Below are positions 1 through 7,436 of a stretch of 38,479 nucleotides of DNA, one piece after another. The position numbers and the translations under genes are program-made. The DNA is taken from the NCBI GenBank assembly GCA_026393245.1, contig JAPLAO010000162.1, positions 1-38,479 on the forward strand, in the 5' to 3' direction. The notes under the pieces were generated by a model. The model was given only the letters and a program-made list of their open reading frames with translations, made no database searches and was not told the DNA's origin. Positions within the stretch are counted from its first letter, which is position 1. Each line of letters starts with the position of its first letter. This stretch comes from Mycobacterium sp. GTDB lineage: Bacteria; Actinomycetota; Actinomycetes; Mycobacteriales; Mycobacteriaceae.

Positions 1-1
1 C

Positions 2-2335
2 GACGAGTCCAAGTGCATCGCGTGCAGTCGTTGCGTGCGGGCCTGCGACGAAATCCAGGGCACGCTGGCGCTGACCATCGTCGGGCGCGGCTTCGAGTCG
101 AAGGTGAGCGCCGGCGGCACCAATTTCATGGACAGCGAATGCGTGTCGTGTGGGGCGTGCGTGCAGGCCTGCCCGACGGCGACGCTGTCGGAGAAGTCCG
201 TGATCCAACTCGGAATCCCGACCCGCAGTGTGCTGACAACCTGCGCCTACTGCGGGGTGGGCTGCTCGTTCAAGGCCGAACTGCGTGGCGACGAACTGGT
301 CCGGATGGTGCCGCACAAGGACGGCGGCGCCAACGAGGGGCACTCGTGTGTCAAGGGTCGCTTCGCCTGGGGGTACGCCACCCACCCCGATCGGGTTACG
401 GCGCCGATGGTCCGGGACGCCATCACCGACCCGTGGCGGGAGGTGTCCTGGGAGCAGGCCATCGACTATGCCGCGCAACGGCTGCGCGAGATCCAGAACA
501 CCCACGGCGTCGACAGCATCGGCGGCATCACCTCGTCGCGCTGCACCAACGAAGAGGTGTTCGCGGTGCAGAAGATGATCCGGGCCGCATTCGGCAACAA
601 CAACGTCGACACCTGCGCGCGGGTGTGCCACTCGCCGACTGGCTACGGCCTGAAGCAGACCTTCGGCACCTCCGCGGGAACCCAGGACTTCAAGTCCGTC
701 GCCGAGGCCGACGTCATCGTCGTGATCGGGGCCAACCCCACGGATGCGCACCCGGTGTTCGCCTCGCGGATGAAGAAGCGCCTGCGTGCCGGTGCGCGCC
801 TGATCGTCATCGACCCACGGCGTATCGACCTGGTCCGCTCACCGCATATCAAGGCTGAACATCACCTGCAGCTATTGCCCGGAACCAATGTGGCGGTGGT
901 CAATGCGATGGCGCACACGATCGTCGACGAGGGACTCGTCGACATCGAGTTCGTGACCAAACGCTGCGACGCCGAGTTGTACCGGGAGTGGGAGGAGTTC
1001 ATCCGCCGCCCGGAGAACAGCCCCGAGGCCACCGAGCAGTTCAGCGGTGTACCCGCCGCCGAGATCCGCTCCGCGGCAAGGATTTACGCTGCCGGCCCCA
1101 ACTCGGCCATCTACTACGGCCTGGGTGTCACCGAGCACAGCCAGGGCTCCACCATGGTGATGGCGATGGCCAACCTTGCGATGGCCACCGGCAGTATCGG
1201 CCGCGAGGGCGTCGGGATCAACCCGCTACGGGGTCAGAACAACGTTCAGGGCTCCTGCGATATGGGGTCCTTCCCGCATGAGTTCTCCGGCTACCGCCAC
1301 GTGTCTGACAGCGTCGTGCGCGAACAGTTCGAATCGCTCTGGGGTGCCACGTTGCAGTCCGAACCGGGTCTGCGCATCCCCAATATGTTCGACGCCGCCG
1401 TCAGTGGTGAGTTCAAGGCACTATTCGTCCAAGGTGAGGATATCGCCCAGTCCGACCCGAACACCCATCACGTGCTGGCCGCGCTGGAGTCGTTGGAGTT
1501 GCTGATCGTTCAGGACCTGTTCCTCAATGAGACCGCGAAATACGCCCACGTATTCCTGCCGGGGACATCATTTCTGGAGAAGGACGGCACCTTCACCAAC
1601 GCCGAGCGACGGATCAACCGGGTGCGTCCGGTAATGAAAACCAAGATCGGGAAGCAGGAGTGGGAGGTCGCCTGCGATCTGAGTACCGCGCTGGGTTACC
1701 CGATGCACTACGACACCGCCGCTCAGATCATGGATGAAATCGCCACGCTGACACCGACATTCGCCGGGGTATCGTTCGCCCTCCTCGATGAGGTAGGCAG
1801 TGTGCAGTGGCCGTGCAATGCCGACAATCCACTGGGCACACCGGTCATGTACGTCGACAGCTTCGCCCGTGGCGACGGTGCCTTCCAACTGACGCCATAC
1901 GTACCCACCGATGAACGCAGCACCCGCCGCTACCCGCTACTGCTGACCACCGGCCGGATCCTGAGCCAGTACAACGTCGGCGCCCAGACCCGACGGACGC
2001 CGAATGTCATCTGGCACGAGGAGGACCTGCTCGATATCCATGAATCCGATGCCGAGATGCGCGGGATCGCCGACGGATCCTGGGTGACGCTGGCCAGTCG
2101 CGTCGGCGAGACCGCTTTGCGGGCTCACATCACCGACCGTGTTCCGCCCGGTGTGGTCTACACGACGTTCCACTATCCGGTCAGCGGCGCCAACGTGGTC
2201 ACCACCGACAACTCGGACTGGGCCACCAACTGTCCGGAGTACAAGGTGACGGCGGTGGAGGTGACACCGAACCTGCACGGCCCGGACGTTGCGGTGGCAG
2301 GCCGCGCCGACGCCGAAGCGACCGTCAACGGATAG
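2..2335 (+). CDS. fdsA: Formate dehydrogenase catalytic (alpha) subunit, 5'-truncated by window edge
   Basis: Oxidises formate to CO2 at a bis-MGD molybdenum centre and passes electrons through Fe-S clusters. The frame is open from base 2, so the N-terminus lies upstream. Visible in order: a ferredoxin-like half site CIACSRCVRAC at the very edge, a second CVSCGACVQACP, the CAYCGVGC...SCVKG [4Fe-4S] motif typical of molybdopterin oxidoreductases, then the Mo-ligand segment CARVCHSP. The Mo ligand is an ordinary TGC cysteine (626-628), not UGA selenocysteine. The C-terminal molybdopterin-dinucleotide-binding domain is complete. The extra N-terminal clusters and the delta-subunit gene 2 nt downstream fit the soluble NAD-linked FdsABGD-type enzyme, so FdsB/FdsG-like genes are expected just upstream. 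The enzyme class is clear; the choice between the fds and fdhF names is inference. Confidence 0.93.
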   Translation, partial: DESKCIACSRCVRACDEIQGTLALTIVGRGFESKVSAGGTNFMDSECVSCGACVQACPTATLSEKSVIQLGIPTRSVLTTCAYCGVGCSFKAELRGDELVRMVPHKDGGANEGHSCVKGRFAWGYATHPDRVTAPMVRDAITDPWREVSWEQAIDYAAQRLREIQNTHGVDSIGGITSSRCTNEEVFAVQKMIRAAFGNNNVDTCARVCHSPTGYGLKQTFGTSAGTQDFKSVAEADVIVVIGANPTDAHPVFASRMKKRLRAGARLIVIDPRRIDLVRSPHIKAEHHLQLLPGTNVAVVNAMAHTIVDEGLVDIEFVTKRCDAELYREWEEFIRRPENSPEATEQFSGVPAAEIRSAARIYAAGPNSAIYYGLGVTEHSQGSTMVMAMANLAMATGSIGREGVGINPLRGQNNVQGSCDMGSFPHEFSGYRHVSDSVVREQFESLWGATLQSEPGLRIPNMFDAAVSGEFKALFVQGEDIAQSDPNTHHVLAALESLELLIVQDLFLNETAKYAHVFLPGTSFLEKDGTFTNAERRINRVRPVMKTKIGKQEWEVACDLSTALGYPMHYDTAAQIMDEIATLTPTFAGVSFALLDEVGSVQWPCNADNPLGTPVMYVDSFARGDGAFQLTPYVPTDERSTRRYPLLLTTGRILSQYNVGAQTRRTPNVIWHEEDLLDIHESDAEMRGIADGSWVTLASRVGETALRAHITDRVPPGVVYTTFHYPVSGANVVTTDNSDWATNCPEYKVTAVEVTPNLHGPDVAVAGRADAEATVNG

Positions 2336-2337
2336 CC

Positions 2338-2559
2338 GTGCCGATCGAACCGCTCATCCGGATGGTCCAGCAGATCGCCCGCAACAACGCTGCCCTGCCG
2401 CCGGGGCGGGCCGCCGCGCGGATCGCCCGGCACCTGACGTTGTTCTGGACGCCCGCGATGATTGACGAACTGCAGACCTATGCCGCCGACAATCCGGAGG
2501 CACTGGACGCCACTGTCATGGCTGCGCTACAGCAATTGGTGGCCGAGTCGCTCGAATAG
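2338..2559 (+). CDS. fdsD: Formate dehydrogenase delta subunit (FdsD family)
   Basis: A 73-aa protein starting at GTG 2338, 2 nt after the alpha-subunit stop, so the two are almost certainly translated together. The sequence carries the features of the FdsD family: an N-terminal IRMVQQIARN segment, then RIARHLTLFWTPAMIDEL and an Ala/Leu-rich C-terminal helix. FdsD-type subunits are small partners of NAD-dependent formate dehydrogenases and are thought to help assembly or stability of the cofactor-loaded enzyme. No Cys is present, so it carries no cluster. It ends 10 nt before the convergent lipoprotein gene, leaving no room for a conventional terminator. Confidence 0.85.
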   Translation: MPIEPLIRMVQQIARNNAALPPGRAAARIARHLTLFWTPAMIDELQTYAADNPEALDATVMAALQQLVAESLE

Positions 2560-2569
2560 TGTCAGGCGA

Positions 2570-3130
2570 TCAGTTGCCGCCGTTGTCGTTGCCGCCGTTG
2601 TTGTTGTCTCCGTTGGTGTTCGCGTTGTCGCTGCACTGGCGGACCGCCTGCTCGTCGGAGCCCTGGCAGACCGAGAAATAGGTAGCCTGACCGGTTTGGC
2701 CGCCGGCGTTGACCGCCACGAACGATCCCGACTTGGATCCGATCGCGCCTGCGCCGGAGCCGCCGTACTGACCGTAGCCGCCGCCACCGCCACCGGAACT
2801 GGTGACGGTGTAGCCCTCGCCCTGCCAGATGCCGGTGTAATAGTCGACCACCTGCTGGGGCTGCTGGCCGTTGACCGAATACCTGGTGACCTGAACACCG
2901 TTGTCGGTTTTGGACTCCAGCTGGGCGGCCCCGGCGGGAGGCTGGGCCACGCCGGAACCTGGGCTGGCCGGTGCCGGGGAGGTCGCGGCTGTTGACGGCG
3001 GCGCGGACGCGGTCGCCGATGCTGAGACGGTCTCGGTGACGGTTGCCTTCTCGGAGGTCGTTGTGCCCCCGCAGCCCGAAAGTGCCAGCGCTGTGAGGCC
3101 AAGGCCGGCGATGAGAGCAGCGATCCGCAT
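2570..3130 (-). CDS. Probable lipoprotein of unknown function, Gly-rich with Asn/Gly tail
   Basis: A 186-aa protein. ATG 3130 is chosen because AAGGAAA lies just upstream and the protein then opens with a textbook lipoprotein signal: MRIAALIAG, a hydrophobic core and the lipobox ALSGC, with Cys20 as the lipidation site. The frame runs open further upstream, but that stretch lacks a signal peptide. The mature protein has a Thr/Ser/Pro/Ala linker (residues 23-60), a small folded part containing SKTDNGVQVTRYSVNGQ and VVDYYTGIWQGEGY, a Gly/Tyr-rich loop, a QATYFSVCQGSDEQAVRQC segment with two Cys, and an Asn/Gly/Asp low-complexity end. Export to the cell envelope is well supported. I do not recognise the family beyond mycobacterial putative lipoproteins. 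Confidence 0.8.
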   Translation of the reverse strand: MRIAALIAGLGLTALALSGCGGTTTSEKATVTETVSASATASAPPSTAATSPAPASPGSGVAQPPAGAAQLESKTDNGVQVTRYSVNGQQPQQVVDYYTGIWQGEGYTVTSSGGGGGGYGQYGGSGAGAIGSKSGSFVAVNAGGQTGQATYFSVCQGSDEQAVRQCSDNANTNGDNNNGGNDNGGN

Positions 3131-3257
3131 GGTTTTCCTTTTGCTCAGCTCCGACGCTGATCGCCAGGTTTGGTCAGTATGTCCCACCGGGTTGTCGGTG
3201 GGGGCACCTATGGTCAGGCCCAGTGGGTTCAGGGTGGCTTCAGATATGGGGGATGAC

Positions 3258-3506
3258 ATGATTGCTCGAATAGGTTTCGCATGCCTGATTGGCGCTGCGG
3301 TGGCGATGGTGATCGCGGCGCCGAACGCGTTGGCGGACAATAACGTTTGCGTGGGCGTGATGAATCAGAGCGGGTGTAAACCGGCACCGTGGAACGGTCA
3401 GTTGATGGAGACCTGGAACACGCCCGGGTACTACGGCGGCTGGACCAACGGCCCGGTCGCCTGCGACCCGTTCACCCGGCAGTGCCGGGGGTGGGCTCAG
3501 CCCTGA
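3258..3506 (+). CDS. Small secreted cysteine-containing protein
   Basis: An 82-aa product from ATG 3258, with a GGGGGA ribosome site 4 nt upstream; an in-frame ATG at 3246 would add four residues. The first 26 residues form a Sec signal peptide (MIARIGFACL..., cleavage likely after NALA, before DNN). The mature part is about 56 residues, rich in Trp, Gly, Asn and Pro, with four Cys (VCVGVMNQSGC and ACDPFTRQC) that could make two disulfides. It is divergent from the lipoprotein gene, sharing a 127-bp promoter region. Tiny secreted Cys-pair proteins are common in mycobacteria, but this one has no function I can assign. Confidence 0.75.
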   Translation: MIARIGFACLIGAAVAMVIAAPNALADNNVCVGVMNQSGCKPAPWNGQLMETWNTPGYYGGWTNGPVACDPFTRQCRGWAQP

Positions 3507-3574
3507 TCGCGTGCGCTCGGACGCCGTAGCATTACCCGCGGCGGTACGGCGGGCTAAGAAGGGGCTGAACACCG

Positions 3575-4984
3575 GTGAGCAGGCGTCAGGTGGCGGCGCT
3601 GTTCGCGCTGTGCCTGGCGGTGTTCATGGTGGCCGTCGACGGCACGGTGATCAGCGTCGCGGTGCCGTCGATCACCGCAGAGTTGAATCCCAGTTATAAC
3701 GAGATCCTCTGGATCGGTGACATCTACTCTTTCGTTCTTGCCGGACTGCTTCTCACCATGGGCAACATCGGGGACCGGATCGGCCGCAAGCGCCTGCTAT
3801 TGATCTCGGCCGTGGCCTTCGGTGTGGCGTCGGTGGTGGCGGCGGTGGCCCCGACCGCGGCTCTGCTGATTGTGGCGAGGGCATTGCAGGGCGTTGCCGG
3901 CGCGGGGTTGATGCCGTCCACTCTCGCACTGCTGCGCACCGTCTTCACCGACGACCGCCAGCGCACCCGCGCGGTCGGAATCTGGAGTGCGTCCGGTGCG
4001 GCCGGTGCGGCAATGGGACCCACCGTCGCCGGTGTGCTGCTCGAGCATTTCTATTGGGGCTCAGTGCTTCTGGTGAATCTTCCGGTGGTAGCGCTGGTCG
4101 CGGTGGTCGGCGCCTGGGTGCTGCCCGAGGCGCGCAGTGCGACCAGGCATCCCCTGGATCTCGCCTCCGTGGTGTTGTCGACGGCGGGCATCCTCGGAGT
4201 GGTCTACGGCATCACCGAACTCGCGCATACCGGACTCGGCTTTTGGCCGGCCTATCCCGCGCTCGTCGTGGGTGCGGTGCTGTTGGCGGTATTCCTGCGC
4301 CGGCAGCGCCAACTAACGACGCCACTGCTCGACCTAGAGTTATTTTCCCAGAAAGGATTCAGCGCGGCGATCGTCGCGCAGACAGTGACGGTGTTCGCCA
4401 ACGTCGGTGCATTGTTCTTCGTTCCGATCTATCTGCGCCAGGTCAACGACTTCTCGGCACTGCAGTCCGGGATGGCGCTGCTACCGGACTCGTTGACCAG
4501 TGTGGTCGCCGCCACCAACACCGGCCGACTGGTCCGCCGGTGGGGTGACCGCCGGGTACTGGTGCTCGGCCTGGCGGTGGGCGCGGCGGGACTGGTGGCA
4601 CTTGGGGTGACCATCCCGATCTCCTACGCCGCCATCGTCGTCCCGCTGATGATGATCGGTTTCTCCTTCGCATTGGTGGTCACCGCCGCCTCCGACATGG
4701 TTCTCACCAGTGCCAGCGCGGACCGTGTCGGCGCCGCCACTGGCATCTCGGAGGCCTCGTTCGAACTCGGCAACGCCCTCGGTATCGCTCTGATCGGCAG
4801 TCTCGTCTCGGTGCTGTACTTCCTGAGTACCGGATCGCCGGGCAACCTCACCGAGGCGGTCGATCCGGGTGGGTTCACCGCCGCGATGGTAGGCACCAGT
4901 GTGATCTGCGGGTTGCTGGTCGCCGCGACCACGATCGTCGCCGCCCGGACGGTCCGCGGCGAGGCGGCGCCGGTGCTCCGGTGA
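3575..4984 (+). CDS. MFS drug efflux transporter, DHA2 (14-TM, QacA/LfrA-like)
   Basis: A 469-aa inner-membrane protein from GTG 3575, with AAGAAGGGG about 10 nt upstream. About 14 hydrophobic helices are visible. Helix 1 contains the DHA2-typical FMVAVDGTVISVAVPSI segment with the membrane Asp, followed by WIGDIYSFVLAGLLL. The cytoplasmic motif A is GNIGDRIGRKR, and antiporter motif C is GAAGAAMGPTVAGVLLE. The resemblance to the recalled sequence of mycobacterial LfrA is strong in the first half. Members of this family export cationic dyes, quinolones or antiseptics by proton antiport. The stop overlaps the next start (GTGA at 4981-4984), and a phosphotransferase of a resistance family follows, so it may belong to a resistance cassette. 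The substrate is unknown. Confidence 0.92.
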   Translation: MSRRQVAALFALCLAVFMVAVDGTVISVAVPSITAELNPSYNEILWIGDIYSFVLAGLLLTMGNIGDRIGRKRLLLISAVAFGVASVVAAVAPTAALLIVARALQGVAGAGLMPSTLALLRTVFTDDRQRTRAVGIWSASGAAGAAMGPTVAGVLLEHFYWGSVLLVNLPVVALVAVVGAWVLPEARSATRHPLDLASVVLSTAGILGVVYGITELAHTGLGFWPAYPALVVGAVLLAVFLRRQRQLTTPLLDLELFSQKGFSAAIVAQTVTVFANVGALFFVPIYLRQVNDFSALQSGMALLPDSLTSVVAATNTGRLVRRWGDRRVLVLGLAVGAAGLVALGVTIPISYAAIVVPLMMIGFSFALVVTAASDMVLTSASADRVGAATGISEASFELGNALGIALIGSLVSVLYFLSTGSPGNLTEAVDPGGFTAAMVGTSVICGLLVAATTIVAARTVRGEAAPVLR

Positions 4985-5214
4985 CATCCTTCACGGTTCC
5001 CTACACCGACCATCAGATCGAGGTGGACACCCGCGCACGGACCGTCCTGTTCTTCCGCAACGCCTGGAACCGGGAGTCCAGCGGATACCCCGACGAGACC
5101 TACACCTTCGAAGAACTACTCGCCGACAAGAGCCGGTTGCTGTTGCTGACCGCGATGCTCGCCGGAAACGACGCGGCCGAGTTGGAACGACTCATCCGTA
5201 CGCCTACCACGTGA
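4981..5214 (+). CDS. Small conserved-looking hypothetical protein (77 aa)
   Basis: Starts at GTG 4981 inside the stop of the transporter gene and ends at TGA 5212-5214, which overlaps the GTG start of the following phosphotransferase. These couplings on both sides argue that the frame is real. The protein is soluble and charged, with a beta-like N-terminus (SFTVPYTDHQIEVDTRARTV), a central NAWNRESSGYPDETYTFEELL segment and a Leu-rich C-terminal helix. I see no metal motif, signal peptide or membrane helix, and I do not recognise the family. Confidence 0.7.
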   Translation: MTSFTVPYTDHQIEVDTRARTVLFFRNAWNRESSGYPDETYTFEELLADKSRLLLLTAMLAGNDAAELERLIRTPTT

Positions 5215-6164
5215 CAGTGATTCCGGCCGCGGTCCGCGCAATGGCCGGACGCGGACCCGAGTGGGCGGCATGGGTGGACGGCTTAGACGTGACGGTGCGA
5301 CTGCTCGTCGAACAGTGGCAGCTGCGCACCGACGGCGATCCCACTCACGGTCACTGCTCGCTGGTGCTGCCGGTCCGTATCGCCGACGGTGTGGCCGCGG
5401 TACTCAAGATCGGCTTCCCGGATGAGGAGTCCGAACATGAGCACCTGGCGCTGCGGCGCTGGGGTGGTGTGGGCGCGGTGCGGCTGCTCAGCGCCGAACC
5501 GCACCACCGGGGATTGCTGCTCGAGCGGCTGAGTTCAGCGGACCTCACGGGCGTCCCTGAGGCCCAGGCCTGTCGGGTTGTCGCGGATGCGTACCGGCGA
5601 ATCCACGTTCCGGCGCTGCCGCCACTGCGTTCGTTGTCGTCGTACGTCGATCGGTGGACCGCTGAGTTGGCCGAACTGCCCCGAAGCGCGCCGATCCCGC
5701 GCCGGCTCGTCGATCAGGCCATCGCCCTGGGTACCGACCTGATCGCTGACCGCGCCGTGGCCGACCGGGTGATCCACACCGATCTGCACTACGGCAATGT
5801 TTTGGCCGGCAATGTTTTGGCCGGCAACGTTCTGGCCGCGAATGTTCCTGCAGCCGAAGGTGAGCCGTGGCTGGTGATCGACCCCAAGCCACTCAACGGT
5901 GACCCGCACTATGAGATCGCCCCGATGCTGTGGAACCGTTGGGACGAGATCGCCGGCGATGTTCGCGACGGTGTACGGCGGCGGTTCTGGACGTTGGTCG
6001 ACGCCGCGGGGTTTGATGAGGACCGCGCGCGGGCATGGGTGATCGTGCGGATGGTGCACAACGGCATGTGGGCGTTGGACAAAAAGCTGAGGCGCGACGG
6101 ACCGCAGACCGACGCGGCATGGCTGACCACCTGTATCGCTGTCGCCAAGGCGGTTCAGGACTGA
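5211..6164 (+). CDS. APH(6)/hydroxyurea-type phosphotransferase with repeat-expanded catalytic loop
   Basis: A 317-aa cytoplasmic kinase-fold protein from GTG 5211. It shows the layout of the aminoglycoside/hydroxyurea kinase family (APH_6_hur): ATP-site lysine in VLKIG (Lys66), partner glutamate in SEHEHLALRRW, hinge LLLERL, catalytic loop VIHTDLHYGN (His189, Asp191, Asn196) and metal-binding LVIDPKP (Asp224). Family members such as streptomycin 6-kinase inactivate antibiotics by phosphorylation. Oddly, residues 195-214 consist of three GNVLA units and one ANVPA, encoded by 15-bp tandem repeats, placed exactly between the catalytic Asn and the EPWLVIDP strand. Relatives normally have a short turn there. 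It is coupled to an efflux gene and a 77-aa gene. Antibiotic kinase activity is plausible but inferred. Confidence 0.88.
   Translation: MTVIPAAVRAMAGRGPEWAAWVDGLDVTVRLLVEQWQLRTDGDPTHGHCSLVLPVRIADGVAAVLKIGFPDEESEHEHLALRRWGGVGAVRLLSAEPHHRGLLLERLSSADLTGVPEAQACRVVADAYRRIHVPALPPLRSLSSYVDRWTAELAELPRSAPIPRRLVDQAIALGTDLIADRAVADRVIHTDLHYGNVLAGNVLAGNVLAANVPAAEGEPWLVIDPKPLNGDPHYEIAPMLWNRWDEIAGDVRDGVRRRFWTLVDAAGFDEDRARAWVIVRMVHNGMWALDKKLRRDGPQTDAAWLTTCIAVAKAVQD
5793..5852 (+). repeat. 15-bp tandem repeat, about four units, inside kinase catalytic loop
   Basis: Units 5793-5807 and 5808-5822 are identical (GGCAATGTTTTGGCC). Unit 5823-5837 differs at two third-codon positions, and 5838-5852 is a diverged fourth copy. 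The unit length is a multiple of three and in frame, giving GNVLA, GNVLA, GNVLA, ANVPA. The two identical copies suggest a recent slippage duplication. Confidence 0.95.
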
Positions 6165-6184
6165 CCCATCGGGCTGTCGGCATG

Positions 6185-6207
6185 GGTACCTGATGTCCAG
6201 AGGTACC
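6185..6207. terminator. Possible hairpin after the phosphotransferase gene
   Basis: Arms GGTACCT (6185-6191) and AGGTACC (6201-6207) form a 7-bp stem with a 9-nt loop, 20 nt after the phosphotransferase stop. There is no T-tract, so it would be a weak terminator at best; it could also be an operator for the following gene. Confidence 0.3.
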
Positions 6208-6254
6208 GTGACTGATCAGGTTCATGTGCATCGTGAACGAGCGAGGAGCGGGAT

Positions 6255-6833
6255 ATGGCCGGCGAGGATGGTGCTGATGACGCCGTCGGCGACGATTTGA
6301 TCGAGTCCGCTGAGGGTGTGCCGCGCCAGGACCGCCGCCCCGGGTCCGGCCTCTCTCCGATCGGTATCGCACTGGCCCTCGGCTTGGCCGTGTCACTGGT
6401 GCTTGCCGGAGTGTGCGGATGGCTCGGGTATCGGGCCTATCAGGCGCGCGCGGCCGATCAGTCACGCCAATTGTTCATCGAAGTCGGCAAGCAGGGTGCG
6501 ATCAATCTGACCACTATCGACTACGCGCACGCCGAGGTCGATGTGAAGCGAATCTTGGACTCGGCAACCGGCCAGTTCTACGACGAGTTCTCCAGCCGGT
6601 CAGGACCGTTCGTGGACGTCGTGCAGAAGGCGCAGTCCAAATCGTCGGGCACCGTCACCGAGGCCGGTCTGGAGTCAATGAATTCCGATGAGGGTGAGGT
6701 GCTGGTGGCGGTGACGGTGACTACCACCACCGGGGGTGCCGCCGATCTGCAGCCGCGCTATTGGCGAATGCGGTTGACCGTCCGCAAGGCCGACGACAGC
6801 GCCAAGATCGCAAAAGTGGATTTCGTGCAATGA
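6255..6833 (+). CDS. Mce-associated membrane protein (first of pair)
   Basis: A 192-aa protein from ATG 6255, with AGGAG 6 nt upstream. It has an acidic cytoplasmic N-terminus (1-30), one membrane anchor (about residues 37-60, ALALGLAVSLVLAG...GYRAYQ) and an extracytoplasmic domain of about 130 residues. That domain carries the NLTTIDYAHAEVDVKRILDSATGQFYDEF pattern typical of Mce-associated (Mas) proteins, and ends in a WRMRLTVRK...IAKVDFVQ strand. Such proteins accompany Mce lipid importers and are thought to stabilise or assemble them. No mceA-F or yrbE genes are in the window, so this is an orphan pair. The stop overlaps the next start (ATGA at 6830-6833). Confidence 0.85.
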   Translation: MAGEDGADDAVGDDLIESAEGVPRQDRRPGSGLSPIGIALALGLAVSLVLAGVCGWLGYRAYQARAADQSRQLFIEVGKQGAINLTTIDYAHAEVDVKRILDSATGQFYDEFSSRSGPFVDVVQKAQSKSSGTVTEAGLESMNSDEGEVLVAVTVTTTTGGAADLQPRYWRMRLTVRKADDSAKIAKVDFVQ

Positions 6834-7432
6834 CAGACGAGAACATCGACCCCGACTTAAAGTCCGACACCGACACCGACACCGACATCTCTGGCGCGGA
6901 CGCCGGTGACACGGCGGTTGACGCCGATTCGCCCGCACCACTGATGAGCAACAAACGCCTGCGCACCCTCGCATTCGGTGTGCTGCCGGCACTGGTTGTC
7001 CTGCTGGGTGCGGGCGCGGGACTGCTGCGGTGGCAAGACGTGTCGCACCGCGCGATTGACACAGCCCGTACCGAATCGGTGGCAGCGGCCCGCAGTGCCA
7101 CGGAGGTGATACTGAGCTACAAAGCGGGTTCCGTCGAGCAGGATCTGGGTGCGGCCCGCGACCGGCTCACCGGAAGTTTCCTGGACTCCTTCACCGACCT
7201 GGTCAACAAGGTCGTCATTCCGGGCGCCCGGGAGAAGAAGATCTCCGCGACGGCGAAGGTGTCCGCCGCGGCGTCGGTGTCGGCCAGCGCCAAACACGCT
7301 GTGGCACTGGTGTTCGTCAACCAGACCGTCGTCACCGGCGGCGGCGCTCCCAGTGGTAGCGCCTCCAGTGTCCAGGTAACCCTCGATAGGGTCGATGACC
7401 GTTGGCTGGTGTCGGGATTCGATCCGGTATAG
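6830..7432 (+). CDS. Mce-associated membrane protein (second of pair)
   Basis: A 200-aa protein. ATG 6830 is chosen because it sits in an ATGA overlap with the previous stop; the frame is open further upstream only inside that gene. The N-terminus is very acidic with an Asp-Thr run (SDTDTDTDIS). A single membrane helix follows at about residues 48-66 (AFGVLPALVVLLGAGAG), then an outer domain with ATEVILSYKAGSVEQDLGAARDRLTGSFLDSF, the same fold pattern as the first protein. The C-terminus VTLDRVDDRWLVSGFDPV matches the common ending of Mce-associated proteins. The two genes probably arose by duplication and may form a heteromer. Confidence 0.85.
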   Translation: MTDENIDPDLKSDTDTDTDISGADAGDTAVDADSPAPLMSNKRLRTLAFGVLPALVVLLGAGAGLLRWQDVSHRAIDTARTESVAAARSATEVILSYKAGSVEQDLGAARDRLTGSFLDSFTDLVNKVVIPGAREKKISATAKVSAAASVSASAKHAVALVFVNQTVVTGGGAPSGSASSVQVTLDRVDDRWLVSGFDPV

Positions 7433-7436
7433 GGCG

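Noticed and set aside
2-2335. Possible selenoprotein formate dehydrogenase
   Set aside because: The Mo-ligand codon is TGC and there is no in-frame TGA before the stop.
3507-3574. CCCGC...GCGGG symmetry before the MFS gene as a terminator or operator
   Set aside because: Short arms in very GC-rich sequence, no T-tract; not distinguishable from chance.
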